From K189A clade bacterium (GTDB lineage: Bacteria; Pseudomonadota; Gammaproteobacteria; Pseudomonadales; Azotimanducaceae): a DNA stretch of 43,772 nucleotides. Position numbers and translations under genes: made by a program. The stretch spans positions 1-43,772 of the forward strand of contig JABBAY010000120.1 of the NCBI GenBank assembly GCA_018607725.1. The letters are read 5' to 3'. The notes below the pieces were generated by a model, which saw nothing but the letters and a program-made list of their open reading frames with translations, was not told the origin of the DNA and did no database searches. Positions 15,752 to 24,889 of this stretch are shown piece after piece (positions within the stretch are counted from its first letter, which is position 1; each line of letters begins with the position of its first letter).

Positions 15752-17791
15752 ATGAGCAATCCGTTTTTTGAGGACTGGAACACACCCTTTGGTATTCCAC
15801 CCTTTGACCGTATCCACAATGAACACTATCTCGAAGCTTTTGAACGAGGATTCGTCGAGCAAAATCTCGAGATCGATCGCATCACGCAGAACCAGGCGCC
15901 TGCTAACTTCACGAACACCATCGAGGCGCTGGAGCGATCAGGCGCGCTGCTGGCAAAGACAGGCATGGTGTTCTCTAATCTAAGCTCATCGGACACCAAT
16001 GACTCGCTGCAGGCCATCGAGCTGGCGCTGTCACCAAAATATGCCGCACACGAAGGTCGATTGCTAAATAATCAGGCGTTGTTTGAGCGGGTCAAGCAGG
16101 TCTTCTCGGGCCTGCCTGAGGCCGATCTGGATGCTGATCAGGTCAAGCTCTGTGAGGACGCGCACACGCGATTCGTTCGTGCCGGCGCGGCACTTGAAGA
16201 GCAGGCACGAGACCAGGTCATGGCGTTAGATGAAACTCTGGCAGAACTGCAGACCCAATTTAGCCAGAACGTGCTCAAAGACACTAACGAGTTTGAGCTG
16301 GTGATCGACGCTACCGAGGATATTGCTGGTCTGTCTCAAACCACTTTGCAAGCCGCCAAGGCTGAAGCGCAGCAGCGCGGCAAAACTAACAGTTATGTCT
16401 TTACTGTCTCACGGTCTTCAATCACACCGTTGCTGCAATTCGCCGACTCACGAGAACTGCGAGAAAAAATGTACCGCGCCTATATCCGCAATGGTGCTAA
16501 CGACAACGCTAACAACAACCAGGTCATTGTCAGTCAGATCGCCACACTACGATTGCAGCGTGCTCAATTGTTGGGCTACTCGAGCCATGCCCACTACATG
16601 CTGGATGACCGAATGGCCAAGAGCCCTGCCAACGTCAGCGAACTGCTGGGGCAGATCTGGCAACCTACCCAAAAAAAGGTGGCGCAGGAAGCGCAAGACC
16701 TGCAGACCATGATTCAGGAACGAGGCGACAATTTTGAACTGGCCCCCTGGGACTGGTGGTATTACACCGAGAAGTTACGCAGCGAGCGCTATGCCCTCGA
16801 CGAAGATCAGGTAAAACCCTACTTCAAACTTGAAAACGTTCGAGATGGCGCCTTCGATGTTGCTCACCGGCTATTTGGCTTGACCTTCGAGTTGGTCAAC
16901 GACGTACCGGTCTATCATCCCGACGTCTTAAGTTACCAGGTCAAGGATGCCGATGGCTCACTGATCGGTTTGTTTCTGGTAGATTACTTTATGCGGCCCA
17001 CCAAACAAGGCGGCGCCTGGATGAGTGAATTTCGGGCCCAATCCAACCTGGACGCCAGCGTTCGACCTATCGTGGTCAATTGCTGCAACTTTCCAAAATC
17101 CACGCCCTGCCTGTTAACGATGGACGAGGTACGCACGCTGTTTCACGAGTTTGGTCACGGCTTACACGGGCTATTGAGTCAGGTGCGATATGAAAGTCAG
17201 TCTGGCACGAATGTAAAGCAGGACTTCGTTGAGTTACCGTCGCAGATCATGGAGCATTGGGCGACCGAGCCAAGCGTCTTGCGCAACTATGCCAGACATG
17301 TGGACACCGGCGAGCCCATACCCGATGTTTTGATCGACAAGCTGCTCGCCGCGGATACTTTTAACCAGGGCTTTGCCACCACGGAATACCTTGCTGCCTC
17401 CTATCTGGATATGGCCTGGTCCGGTATCGAAGCACCCACGGCGCTGGGGGTCGACGAATTTGAGTCCCAAGCCATGGCCGCCATCAACTTAATCGATGTG
17501 GTTGGGCCTCGATACAATTCAGGCTATTTTCAGCATATATTTGCCGGGGATGATTATTCCGCAGGCTATTACGCCTATATCTGGGCCGAGGTGCTGGACG
17601 CTGATGGCTTTGAGGCCTTCAAGGAAAATGGCATCTTTGATCCAGCCACGGCGCTGTCATTTCGCCAGAATGTACTAGAACGTGGCGGTACCGCGGAGGC
17701 CATGAGCCTTTACCAGGCCTTTCGAGGTCGGGCGCCTGCCGTTGAGCCACTGCTAAAGAAGCGTGGCCTGTTGACGATCTCCGGCACCTGA
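15752..17791 (+). CDS. M3 family metallopeptidase (peptidyl-dipeptidase Dcp/oligopeptidase A type)
   Basis: The 679-residue protein is a full-length M3 zinc metallopeptidase. The zinc site is HEFGH at 465-469 with E494 as the third ligand in DFVELPSQ, and the N-terminal FGIPPFDRIHNEHYLEAFERG is typical of the Dcp/OpdA branch. There is no signal peptide, so it should act in the cytoplasm, trimming oligopeptides. Members release dipeptides from C termini (Dcp) or cut internally (OpdA), and the split cannot be made with confidence here. It lies between the CoA transferase and the M20-like gene, 49 bp before the latter. AGGA precedes ATG 15752. Confidence 0.93.
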   Translation: MSNPFFEDWNTPFGIPPFDRIHNEHYLEAFERGFVEQNLEIDRITQNQAPANFTNTIEALERSGALLAKTGMVFSNLSSSDTNDSLQAIELALSPKYAAHEGRLLNNQALFERVKQVFSGLPEADLDADQVKLCEDAHTRFVRAGAALEEQARDQVMALDETLAELQTQFSQNVLKDTNEFELVIDATEDIAGLSQTTLQAAKAEAQQRGKTNSYVFTVSRSSITPLLQFADSRELREKMYRAYIRNGANDNANNNQVIVSQIATLRLQRAQLLGYSSHAHYMLDDRMAKSPANVSELLGQIWQPTQKKVAQEAQDLQTMIQERGDNFELAPWDWWYYTEKLRSERYALDEDQVKPYFKLENVRDGAFDVAHRLFGLTFELVNDVPVYHPDVLSYQVKDADGSLIGLFLVDYFMRPTKQGGAWMSEFRAQSNLDASVRPIVVNCCNFPKSTPCLLTMDEVRTLFHEFGHGLHGLLSQVRYESQSGTNVKQDFVELPSQIMEHWATEPSVLRNYARHVDTGEPIPDVLIDKLLAADTFNQGFATTEYLAASYLDMAWSGIEAPTALGVDEFESQAMAAINLIDVVGPRYNSGYFQHIFAGDDYSAGYYAYIWAEVLDADGFEAFKENGIFDPATALSFRQNVLERGGTAEAMSLYQAFRGRAPAVEPLLKKRGLLTISGT

Positions 17792-17840
17792 GCCGTTACA
17801 GGGCTAGGCTTGATACTCTCATTCATCGGAAAACCACCCT

Positions 17841-19436
17841 ATGAAAACCCAAAACTTTTTTCCGTTAATCGCACTTTCACTCTGTTTGCTAGCCGCCTGC
17901 GACGGCGGCACGCATTCTGCAGAGCGCCTGGACAACTCGACGACTGCGCCGGCTATTCAGCGCCCGGTGTTTACTATCGATACCGACAAGGCCTTCGACC
18001 CTTCTGCGGTACCGGCATACACCGGCGACCACCAAACCATCTATGCCCATATCGATAGTGCCCTACCCGCGCACATTGGTGCCCTGCAACGCTGGTTGCG
18101 CCAACCTTCGATCAGCGCCCAGAACCAAGGCATTCAGGCTATGGCTGAGATGGTCCGGGATGATCTGGCCGACATCGGCTTTCAAGAAACTGCGCTGATC
18201 CCTACTGACGGCCACCCGGGTGTGTGGGGATACTTTGACGCCGGCGCTGAAAAAACCTTGCTGGTCTATATGATGTATGACGTCCAGCCGGTCAATCCCG
18301 ATGATTGGGACAGCCCGCCGTTCGAAGCCAATATTCTCGACCATGAGTATGGCAAAGTGATCATGGCCCGAGGCGCGGTAAATCAAAAAGGGCCAGAACG
18401 CGCCTTTCTGAACGCCCTCGAATCCATCATTGCTGTCACCGGCACCTTGCCAGTCAACCTGATGATCGCCGCTGAAGGCGAAGAGGAACTTGGCTCACCT
18501 CATTACCCCCAAATCGTTGATGCCTATGAAGCGCGAATGAGGCAGGCCGATGGCGTTCTGTTTCCCATGGCCGTACAGCGTCCGGACGGTAATGCCAGCA
18601 TGTTGCTGGGCGTCAAGGGCATCCTCTATTTTGAACTTGAATCCCGTGGTGGCCCCTGGGGCGGGCCACAGACTGCTGAGATTCATGGCTCTTACAAAGC
18701 CATCGTCGACTCTCCGACTCTGCGTCTGATACAAGCCATTGCCAGCCTCACAACAGCCGAGGGTAATACTATCCTGGTGCCCGGCTACTATGACGGCATT
18801 CGACCGCCAACCACCGAGGAGCAGGAATTGATCAACGGCGCAGCGGCACAATACGATGAAGCCCGAATCCAGGCATCCCTTGGGGTGGCCCGCTGGATAG
18901 ACGATATTCACGGCCGCGATGCGATCGTCGAATCCCTGTATCAACCGTCGCTGAACGTTGACGGTCTATGGTCCGGTTATACCGGTGAAGGCACCAAGAC
19001 CATTCTGCCCCATATTGCCACGGCAAAGATGGATTCACGTTTACCGGTGGGTATTGATCCTGACGAGGCGCTGACTAAGATCCGCAGCCATCTAGATGCC
19101 GGCGGCTTTCAGGACATCACCATTCGCAAACTGTCAGGCTATCCGGCCGCCCAGACGTCCGTGACGGCACCCTTGGTACAAGCAACAATCAGCGTCTACA
19201 ACAAATATACCCAAGGTCTCGCGATTCAGCCGCGCATTCCTGGCAGCGCACCCTTCTACCAATTTACCGACCGCTTAGGTCTGCCGCTGGTACCTGCCGG
19301 GCTCGGCTACGGCAATGGCGCCCATGCGCCTAACGAGTTTTTTCTCGTTGAGCCGACACCCGGTAGCGCCGTCAAAGGTCTCGCCGACATCGAGAAGGCC
19401 TATGTCGATATGATCTATGCTGCGAGCGAGCAATAG
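17841..19436 (+). CDS. M20-family peptidase-like lipoprotein with missing metal ligands
   Basis: The 531-residue protein starts with a lipoprotein signal (LLAAC, C20 acylated), so it should sit in the periplasmic face of a membrane. The rest is M20-like, but key residues differ. The usual 'GHxD' metal motif reads MMYD at 144-147 (His to Met), and 'DDKG' reads NQKG at 181-184 (bridging Asp to Asn). The Glu pair E215-E216 in EGEEELGSP and H495 in HAPNE are retained. At least two of the five usual di-zinc ligands are therefore gone, which points to a non-hydrolytic, mono-metal or altered function. It is 49 bp after the M3 peptidase gene and probably co-transcribed. A sequencing error is unlikely because the frame is intact. 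Confidence 0.88.
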   Translation: MKTQNFFPLIALSLCLLAACDGGTHSAERLDNSTTAPAIQRPVFTIDTDKAFDPSAVPAYTGDHQTIYAHIDSALPAHIGALQRWLRQPSISAQNQGIQAMAEMVRDDLADIGFQETALIPTDGHPGVWGYFDAGAEKTLLVYMMYDVQPVNPDDWDSPPFEANILDHEYGKVIMARGAVNQKGPERAFLNALESIIAVTGTLPVNLMIAAEGEEELGSPHYPQIVDAYEARMRQADGVLFPMAVQRPDGNASMLLGVKGILYFELESRGGPWGGPQTAEIHGSYKAIVDSPTLRLIQAIASLTTAEGNTILVPGYYDGIRPPTTEEQELINGAAAQYDEARIQASLGVARWIDDIHGRDAIVESLYQPSLNVDGLWSGYTGEGTKTILPHIATAKMDSRLPVGIDPDEALTKIRSHLDAGGFQDITIRKLSGYPAAQTSVTAPLVQATISVYNKYTQGLAIQPRIPGSAPFYQFTDRLGLPLVPAGLGYGNGAHAPNEFFLVEPTPGSAVKGLADIEKAYVDMIYAASEQ

Positions 19437-19494
19437 TCAAACGGCATCAGCACCACAAATTCCTATTTGATCCACTGTGAGAATGAGCATTGTT

Positions 19495-20331
19495 ATGAAT
19501 GAACATATTGTCAATAAGGTTATTGTCATCACTGGCGCTGCCAGCGGTTTTGGCCGACTGGTCAGCATCAAGGCAGCCGCCCTCGGCGCACGGATGGTCT
19601 GTGCGGATATCGATCAGGCAGAGCTGGAAATCACTCAAAAAACGCTAGAGGCAGCCGGTGGCAGCATCACAAGCCTTGTCACCGATGTGACCCATCTCGA
19701 GCAGATGCAGGCCTTAGCGAACCACGCCATCGATCATTTTGGTCGTATCGACGTCTGGATCAACAACGCCGGGATCATGCCCCTCGCCTTTCATGCCGAT
19801 CACGCCATCGCCGCACCTGCCTGGAATCGTTGTATTGACATTAACTTCAAAGGCGTCATGCACGGCATCATGGCGGCACATGATCACATGATCAATCAAG
19901 GCCAGGGCCACATCATCAACCTCTCATCCATTTATAGTAATTTTCCTGTCGTTGGTGCTGGCGTTTATGGCGCGACTAAAGCTGCGGTGAATTTTTTGTC
20001 CGATTCGTTGCGTGTGGAATCTCAAGGCAAAATCAAGGTCACCGTCATCAAACCAACGGGCGTTCCAGCGACGGGGCTAGGGGCCGGCATTATCAATCCG
20101 GCAGCCGTAATCGGCATTCTCGGCCAGAATGCACCCGGCTATATGCAGCAGCGAGACGCGATGCAAAACGGTGAGTTGCCAATTGAGACTACTGATGTCA
20201 ACAGTATCGAGTACTATGCCCTCGAACCTGACTATCTCGCCGATCAAATCGTTGCGGTGATCAATCAACCCTGGGGCATCAATATCAGTGAAATCACGGT
20301 GCGCGCATCCGGCGATGCCTACATTATTTAA
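19495..20331 (+). CDS. Short-chain dehydrogenase/reductase (SDR)
   Basis: The 278-residue classical SDR has TGAASGFG (13-20) for nucleotide binding, NNAG (90-93), the Ser in LSSIYS and Y158-x3-K162. D38/D40 at the end of beta-2 suggest NAD preference. The C-terminal part after about 200 is longer than usual and rich in Asp, Ile and Asn, with a helix that could form an extra substrate lid. I chose ATG 19495; the frame is also open upstream to GTG 19477 and ATG 19483. No strong ribosome-binding site marks a single start. It lies in the codirectional run after the M20-like gene. The substrate is unknown. Confidence 0.87.
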   Translation: MNEHIVNKVIVITGAASGFGRLVSIKAAALGARMVCADIDQAELEITQKTLEAAGGSITSLVTDVTHLEQMQALANHAIDHFGRIDVWINNAGIMPLAFHADHAIAAPAWNRCIDINFKGVMHGIMAAHDHMINQGQGHIINLSSIYSNFPVVGAGVYGATKAAVNFLSDSLRVESQGKIKVTVIKPTGVPATGLGAGIINPAAVIGILGQNAPGYMQQRDAMQNGELPIETTDVNSIEYYALEPDYLADQIVAVINQPWGINISEITVRASGDAYII

Positions 20332-20390
20332 TCATTGTGATACATGAATATGCCCGTAACATTCAGCCTTAGCCCACTGACTACCTCATC

Positions 20391-21293
20391 ATGAGTAATT
20401 CTGGAATTCCCCCCGCTATCCCTTTCAGTGTCGCGACCCTGGGCATCGCTACTTTCGCCAGCATGGATGCGTTAATGAAGGGGCTCGCTATCGAGATGGG
20501 TACCTATAACGCCATGCTCTGGCGCACCCTTGTTGCACTGATTATTGCGACCGCGCTGTTTTTTTGGAAGCGCCAACACTGGCCGAAAAGCCACATTATT
20601 CAATTGCATATCTGGCGTGGTGTCGTGACGTCGTTGATGGCTTACCTGTTTTTCTGGGGTCTGGTTTATGTGCCCCTGGCGGAGGCTATCGGCTTGTCGT
20701 TCATCGCCCCCCTGATCGCCTTGTACCTGGCCGTCGTTCTGCTGAATGAAAAAATGAGCAACAAGGCCGTGCTCGCATCTTTGTTGGGGTTAGCAGGCGC
20801 CGGCGTGATTATTGGGGGTAAACTCGGCGGCGACTACAGTGCGGATATAGGCAAGGGCATGGCCGCCATTTTAGTTTCAGCGGTGCTTTACGCCTATAAC
20901 TTGATACTCCAGCGTCAACAGGCATTGGTTGCCAGACCCATTGAAATTGCCTTTTTCCAAAACAGTACTGTGGTTGCGGTGTACCTGCTATTTGCCCCTT
21001 TTTGGGCTGTTATACCCTCCTCCGCAATGATCCCAGCTCTAGTGGGGGCGGCTATTCTCGGCATCATTTCACTGCTATTGTTGTCGTGGGCTTATGCCCG
21101 CGCTGAGGCTACTATTTTAATTCCAGTAGAGTATACGGCTTTTATCTGGGCTGCATTGCTAGGCTGGCTAATATTCGCCGAGACTATCACGGCAGTGACA
21201 TTGTTGGGCACCGGCTTGATTGTCATTGGCTGCCTTGTGGCTGCCCGACAACAGCCCGAGCATATCGATCACGTCGAGACGACTGCGCTATAG
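20391..21293 (+). CDS. DMT-superfamily (EamA) membrane transporter
   Basis: The 300-residue protein is built from two EamA repeats of about five helices each. Ten hydrophobic segments are visible, for example TLVALIIATALFFW, ITAVTLLGTGLIVIGCLVAA and an inner PLAEAIGLSFIAPLIALYLA that matches the fourth helix of the repeat. Drug/metabolite transporters of this type usually export amino acids, nucleosides or other small solutes. No substrate can be assigned. The cytoplasmic C terminus is short and polar. It has no clear ribosome-binding site upstream of ATG 20391, so expression may depend on coupling or a weak start. It is followed 81 bp later by a second small membrane protein. Confidence 0.9.
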   Translation: MSNSGIPPAIPFSVATLGIATFASMDALMKGLAIEMGTYNAMLWRTLVALIIATALFFWKRQHWPKSHIIQLHIWRGVVTSLMAYLFFWGLVYVPLAEAIGLSFIAPLIALYLAVVLLNEKMSNKAVLASLLGLAGAGVIIGGKLGGDYSADIGKGMAAILVSAVLYAYNLILQRQQALVARPIEIAFFQNSTVVAVYLLFAPFWAVIPSSAMIPALVGAAILGIISLLLLSWAYARAEATILIPVEYTAFIWAALLGWLIFAETITAVTLLGTGLIVIGCLVAARQQPEHIDHVETTAL

Positions 21294-21374
21294 TCGTTCG
21301 ACTAAAACAATCGGCGCAGCTACGGTGGCGGCGAGCTCGCAGGACAGAATCTTGCAGCGAACAAGGAGCGTCAC

Positions 21375-21725
21375 TTGATTTATACCATCACTAAAGTTGC
21401 GATCACGACAATATTGATTGTCGCGATATCAGAGGTCGCCAAACGCAGCTCCCTTGCTGGCGCACTCCTGGCGTCTATCCCGCTGATTTCCGTGCTAGCG
21501 ATGATTTGGCTGTATGTCGACACCAAAGATATAGAGAAGGTCAGCAATCTTGCCACCAGTGTCTTCTGGCTGGTGCTGCCCTCCCTGGTGTTGTTTATTG
21601 CTTTACCCCTGCTGCTCAAACAGGGATTACACTTTTACATCAGTCTGGCGCTGTCTATTGGCATGACCATTGCCGCCTACTGGCTAATGGTCGTCACGCT
21701 GAATTACTATGGCATCAAATTATAA
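21375..21725 (+). CDS. Small four-helix membrane protein, DUF3147 family
   Basis: The 116-residue protein is almost entirely hydrophobic with four predicted membrane helices: about 5-22, 27-48, 60-80 and 87-110. The AKRSSLAGALLASIPLISVLAM stretch with small residues and Pro in the second helix recalls DUF3147 proteins, whose function is unknown. The start is TTG at 21375, with AAGGAG eight bases upstream, so it is well supported despite the rare codon. It sits between the DMT transporter and an SDR in the same direction. It may be an accessory to the transporter, but this is guesswork. Confidence 0.75.
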   Translation: MIYTITKVAITTILIVAISEVAKRSSLAGALLASIPLISVLAMIWLYVDTKDIEKVSNLATSVFWLVLPSLVLFIALPLLLKQGLHFYISLALSIGMTIAAYWLMVVTLNYYGIKL

Positions 21726-21794
21726 TCATGAGTTCGGAGTTAGCGCGCCCTATTACCCTGGGCGCTCACCGACTCAGGCCAATAAGGAAACATT

Positions 21795-22553
21795 ATGGGT
21801 AGGGTCGAGAACAAAGTGGTGATCATCACCGGGGCTGCCTCGGGGCTGGGTGCCGCAGACGCAAGAATGTTGCGCCGTGAAGGGGCAAAGCTGATTCTGA
21901 CTGATATCAATATCCCAGCCGGCGAAGCCCTGGCAGAGGAAATTGGTGCAGCATTTTTTCCTCAGGATGTCTCAGAGGAAGACTCTTGGCAGGCATTGAT
22001 GGATTTTACCCTCGCGACCTATGGCCGACTCGATGGCTTGGTGAATAATGCTGGCATCGGTGTTATTGCCAACATCGAAACCACCAGCACTGATATCTGG
22101 CGGCAAACCATGGGGGTTCATCTCGACGGCACCTTCTGGGGTTGTCAGGCCGCTATCAAATTGATGAAGGCCTCTGGCGGCGGATCGATCATCAACATGT
22201 CTTCGACAGCAGCACTGGTAGGCATTCCTGCCTACCTGGCCTACTCCGCCGCGAAAGGTGGCATTCGGTCGATGACCAAGTCTATCGCTATTCACTGCAA
22301 GCAACAGAAGCTCGGCATTCGTTGTAATTCCGTGCACCCCGGCAGTATCAGTACCCCCATGGTGCATCATGCGCTGAAGACACTGGCGGGTGTTGACTTG
22401 CCTGCCCAGGCTAATCCTGAGCAACAACGTCTGGCCATGGGCATCGGCGAACCTGACGATGTCGCGCATATGATCGTCTATCTAATCTCAGACGAATCGA
22501 AACACGTCACTGGCAGCGAGATGGTCATCGACAACGGCGATACCGTCGTCTGA
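21795..22553 (+). CDS. Short-chain dehydrogenase/reductase (SDR), 3-alpha/7-alpha-hydroxysteroid-like
   Basis: The 252-residue protein has TGAASGLG (12-19), NNAG (84-87), Ser in INMSSTAA and Y150-x3-K154, so the SDR active site is complete. D37 after beta-2 favours NAD. The C-terminal DESKHVTGSEMVIDNGDTV is the standard end of the glucose-1-dehydrogenase/hydroxysteroid-type subfamily, in which 3-beta/17-beta-hydroxysteroid and cyclohexanol dehydrogenases also occur. The exact alcohol cannot be given. A good AGGA precedes ATG 21795 and a VOC-fold protein gene follows 45 bp downstream, so the two are probably translated from one message. Confidence 0.92.
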   Translation: MGRVENKVVIITGAASGLGAADARMLRREGAKLILTDINIPAGEALAEEIGAAFFPQDVSEEDSWQALMDFTLATYGRLDGLVNNAGIGVIANIETTSTDIWRQTMGVHLDGTFWGCQAAIKLMKASGGGSIINMSSTAALVGIPAYLAYSAAKGGIRSMTKSIAIHCKQQKLGIRCNSVHPGSISTPMVHHALKTLAGVDLPAQANPEQQRLAMGIGEPDDVAHMIVYLISDESKHVTGSEMVIDNGDTVV

Positions 22554-22598
22554 CCGCCGAGCCAGCGACAGCACTAACAGCAGCAGCAGGAGAACGAT

Positions 22599-23051
22599 AT
22601 GAACATCAGCGGTATGGTGCACGTCAATATCAATTGCAGCGACTATAACCGGTCGAGAAGTTTTTATGAAATGCTCGGGTTCGAAGCAGTCTGGTCTGTG
22701 CCTACGACTAATACCGCGGCTGTCGCCGCCGCTGTGGGTATGCCGCCCTATCGAGTCAAGGGAGCTTTACTTGCCCTCAAGGGCGCCAAGCCACCGCTGG
22801 TGATCGACCTGCTGGAGTGGCAGGAACCCAATGATGCAGCACCGCCCTACCAACATTTATATCATCTTGGCATCAGCCGCCTAGCGCTGCGAACAACAGA
22901 CCTTGACGCCGACTATGCTTTTTTAAAAGCCCAAGGTGTCAATATCCTCTCGGCACCGGCGACCGTGGCAATCGACGCCGACCATGGCAGTAGATTTTTC
23001 TGCTTTCAGGATCCAGACGGCACCTTTCTGGAACTGGTAGAGACTTACTAA
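22599..23051 (+). CDS. VOC-superfamily (glyoxalase/dioxygenase-fold) protein
   Basis: The 150-residue protein has one VOC domain made of two beta-alpha-beta3 modules. MVHVNINCSDYNRSRSFYEMLGF (as segments at 6-28) holds the first metal-ligand position (H8), HLYHLGISRLAL the second, and the C-terminal DPDGTFLELVE ends with the classical Glu ligand, so the divalent-metal site looks intact. Single-domain VOC proteins include glyoxalases, fosfomycin-type resistance proteins, extradiol dioxygenases and methylmalonyl-CoA epimerases, and no closer call is justified. AGGAG precedes ATG 22599. It converges with a small EthD-like gene 13 bp away. Confidence 0.88.
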   Translation: MNISGMVHVNINCSDYNRSRSFYEMLGFEAVWSVPTTNTAAVAAAVGMPPYRVKGALLALKGAKPPLVIDLLEWQEPNDAAPPYQHLYHLGISRLALRTTDLDADYAFLKAQGVNILSAPATVAIDADHGSRFFCFQDPDGTFLELVETY

Positions 23052-23064
23052 CCAATCTGGCTTG

Positions 23065-23391
23065 TCAGACCGACAACAATTGATCACCCACCGTCGTAAA
23101 TACCGAGATGTCCATATTCTCAAGGTCGATGGCGTCACTCACATTCATCCAGGTGGCGGCCCGCAGGTTCGCTAGCGTGCCGGCAACATCTTGACTGTCA
23201 ATTTCATACAACGCCATATAGCCGAAAGGCTGACCGGGTACTAGCTGCACTTCGTTCAAGCAAAAGCGTTGCGCCGATAGAAAACCATCAATCTTCAAAA
23301 CTTCCTGCAGATGAACCTGGTTATACCAGTCATTGAACTCATCTTCTCGGCCGGCGACGGGGTTATTCCGAACTACATACAAAGTTTTCAC
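23065..23391 (-). CDS. Small dimeric alpha/beta-barrel-like protein (EthD/DUF4286 type)
   Basis: The 108-residue protein reads as a ferredoxin-like alpha+beta fold. MKTLYVVRNNPVAGREDEFNDWY, followed by HLQEVLKIDGFLSAQRF, matches the beta-alpha-beta start of EthD-like proteins, in which 'DEFNxWYxxxHxxEVL' is typical. FGYMALYEID gives the third strand. Such proteins bind small hydrophobic molecules or act as accessory proteins in oxidation of ethers, and many have no known role. AGGAG upstream supports the ATG at 23391. It is separated by a 437-bp gap from the divergent LpxR gene. Confidence 0.75.
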   Translation of the reverse strand: MKTLYVVRNNPVAGREDEFNDWYNQVHLQEVLKIDGFLSAQRFCLNEVQLVPGQPFGYMALYEIDSQDVAGTLANLRAATWMNVSDAIDLENMDISVFTTVGDQLLSV

Positions 23392-23828
23392 TACTGACTC
23401 CTATTGAACTAACAGATCTTTCTGGGAAATTGGTTTAACTGCATATTAATTTAAAACTATCACCCTTCTTGGTGGTTTAACACTCACACTGAAAATTTAA
23501 ATGGCCCCCGGTTTCCTGATGACAGCATCAACTTCTAATCAGCTGCCGCGTTTCAGTGCAACAGGGACACCGGCAACATTAATCCAACTGCCAGAACCAA
23601 TAGCGAACATAGCCAAGCGACTGCACATGATTGTCATGTCAACTTTCGCTCAAAATGTCCAAATTTTTCTGAGATCGCGACCCGATGAGTGGTCATCCTA
23701 TTGGCGGGCAACCTCTACCTTCAGCCCAGGCACCTACCCGACGATTTGCGAGGAATCCAGATCCGCCGTCTTGCGTGATCTTGAACATCAGCGCAAAATG
23801 CGACGAGTCCCAGACCAAGCGCTCATTC
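23392..23828. other. 437-bp region without a convincing gene
   Basis: This gap separates the divergent EthD-like and LpxR genes and should hold both promoters. The left part (23392-23480) is AT-rich, with a GGTTTAAC motif occurring twice (23431-23438 and 23473-23480). A 152-codon frame opens at 23501 and runs into the LpxR gene out of phase; its composition (many Arg/Ser/Thr, no start context) argues against it. I see no repeat, RNA gene or clear terminator. Confidence 0.5.
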
Positions 23829-24872
23829 ATGAAATTTTCCCTTTCGACATTCTTCGCTGCAGCCTTGTGCGTCAGCCTGAATGTCTATGCCGACCAGGAT
23901 CAGACCACTCAATGGACGCTGAATCTCTATCTAGAAAACGACCTGTTTTCGAATACTGATGAGGGTTATACCAATGGTCTGCGCGCCGCCTGGGTATCAC
24001 CCGATGTGAGCGACTATCTGGAAGATGAAACGCTCCCCAGCTGGATTCGATCGGTTAACCGGCGGCTGACATTTTTCCACCAGAACCGCGAGGGTCTGAA
24101 ACGCAATTTAATCTTTTCCTTAGGCCAAACCTTATACACCCCCCATGACCTTAACCGCCTAGATGTGGTGGAAGATGACCGGCCCTATGCTGCTTGGCTA
24201 TTCGCAAGCATGGGCTACCAAACTCGCGGCGAACGGCAGATGGACACGCTTGAGTTTAGCCTCGGCATGGTGGGTCCGGCCGCGCTCGGTCAACAGGCCC
24301 AGGACTTCATCCATAAAATGCGTGGCTTCGAGACGTTTAAAGGCTGGGACAACCAGCTCAACAACGAGCTTGGCGCCATCTTTCTGTGGGAGCACAAATC
24401 CAAGTTTATCCGCCGCCATTACGTCAACTCCAGATTTGGGTACGACGCCATCAGTCACGGCGGCATCGCCTTGGGAAATGTTGCCACTTATGTCAACGCC
24501 GGCGCAGAGTTGCGTCTGGGCTGGTCGATCCCTAACGACTTTGGCACCTCAGCACTGCGACCCGGCGGAGACAATAGCTCTCCAGGTAGCATCTGGGATC
24601 CACGTTCAGCTGATTTGCGACGCTGGGGCCTACACGGCTTTATCTCCATGGATGTTCGCCTGGTAGCACATGACATTTTTCTTGATGGTAACAACTTCAG
24701 TACCAGCCACAGTGTTCATAAGAAGCAGGGTGTGGCTGAGGGCGCGCTTGGCATCAGCTTTATCTATGGGGGCCTCAAAATGTCATACGCGCATATATTT
24801 CGCAGCAAAGAGTTTAGCCAACAGCCAAGTGCACACTCTTACGGCTCTTTGGCTTTTTCCTATACTTACTAA
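23829..24872 (+). CDS. lpxR: LpxR-family outer-membrane lipid A 3'-O-deacylase
   Basis: The 347-residue protein starts with a signal peptide MKFSLSTFFAAALCVSLNVYA cleaved near residue 21 and reads as a beta-barrel with alternating hydrophobic strands ending SLAFSYTY, a typical outer-membrane C terminus. The LpxR active-site pattern is present: N37-D38 in LENDLFS, and H162 with E168 six residues on, the same H-x5-E spacing as H122/E128 of Salmonella LpxR. The family removes the 3'-acyloxyacyl chain of lipid A and so changes surface properties. The same gene is often called DUF2219. ATG 23829 was taken because it opens into the signal peptide; the frame is open further upstream. Confidence 0.88.
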   Translation: MKFSLSTFFAAALCVSLNVYADQDQTTQWTLNLYLENDLFSNTDEGYTNGLRAAWVSPDVSDYLEDETLPSWIRSVNRRLTFFHQNREGLKRNLIFSLGQTLYTPHDLNRLDVVEDDRPYAAWLFASMGYQTRGERQMDTLEFSLGMVGPAALGQQAQDFIHKMRGFETFKGWDNQLNNELGAIFLWEHKSKFIRRHYVNSRFGYDAISHGGIALGNVATYVNAGAELRLGWSIPNDFGTSALRPGGDNSSPGSIWDPRSADLRRWGLHGFISMDVRLVAHDIFLDGNNFSTSHSVHKKQGVAEGALGISFIYGGLKMSYAHIFRSKEFSQQPSAHSYGSLAFSYTY

Positions 24873-24889
24873 TCTGTCTCAACACCGAC

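Noticed and set aside
23501..23959. 152-codon plus-strand frame ahead of and overlapping lpxR
   Set aside because: It overlaps the signal-peptide region of the LpxR gene in another frame, has no start context or recognisable motif, and ends inside lpxR.
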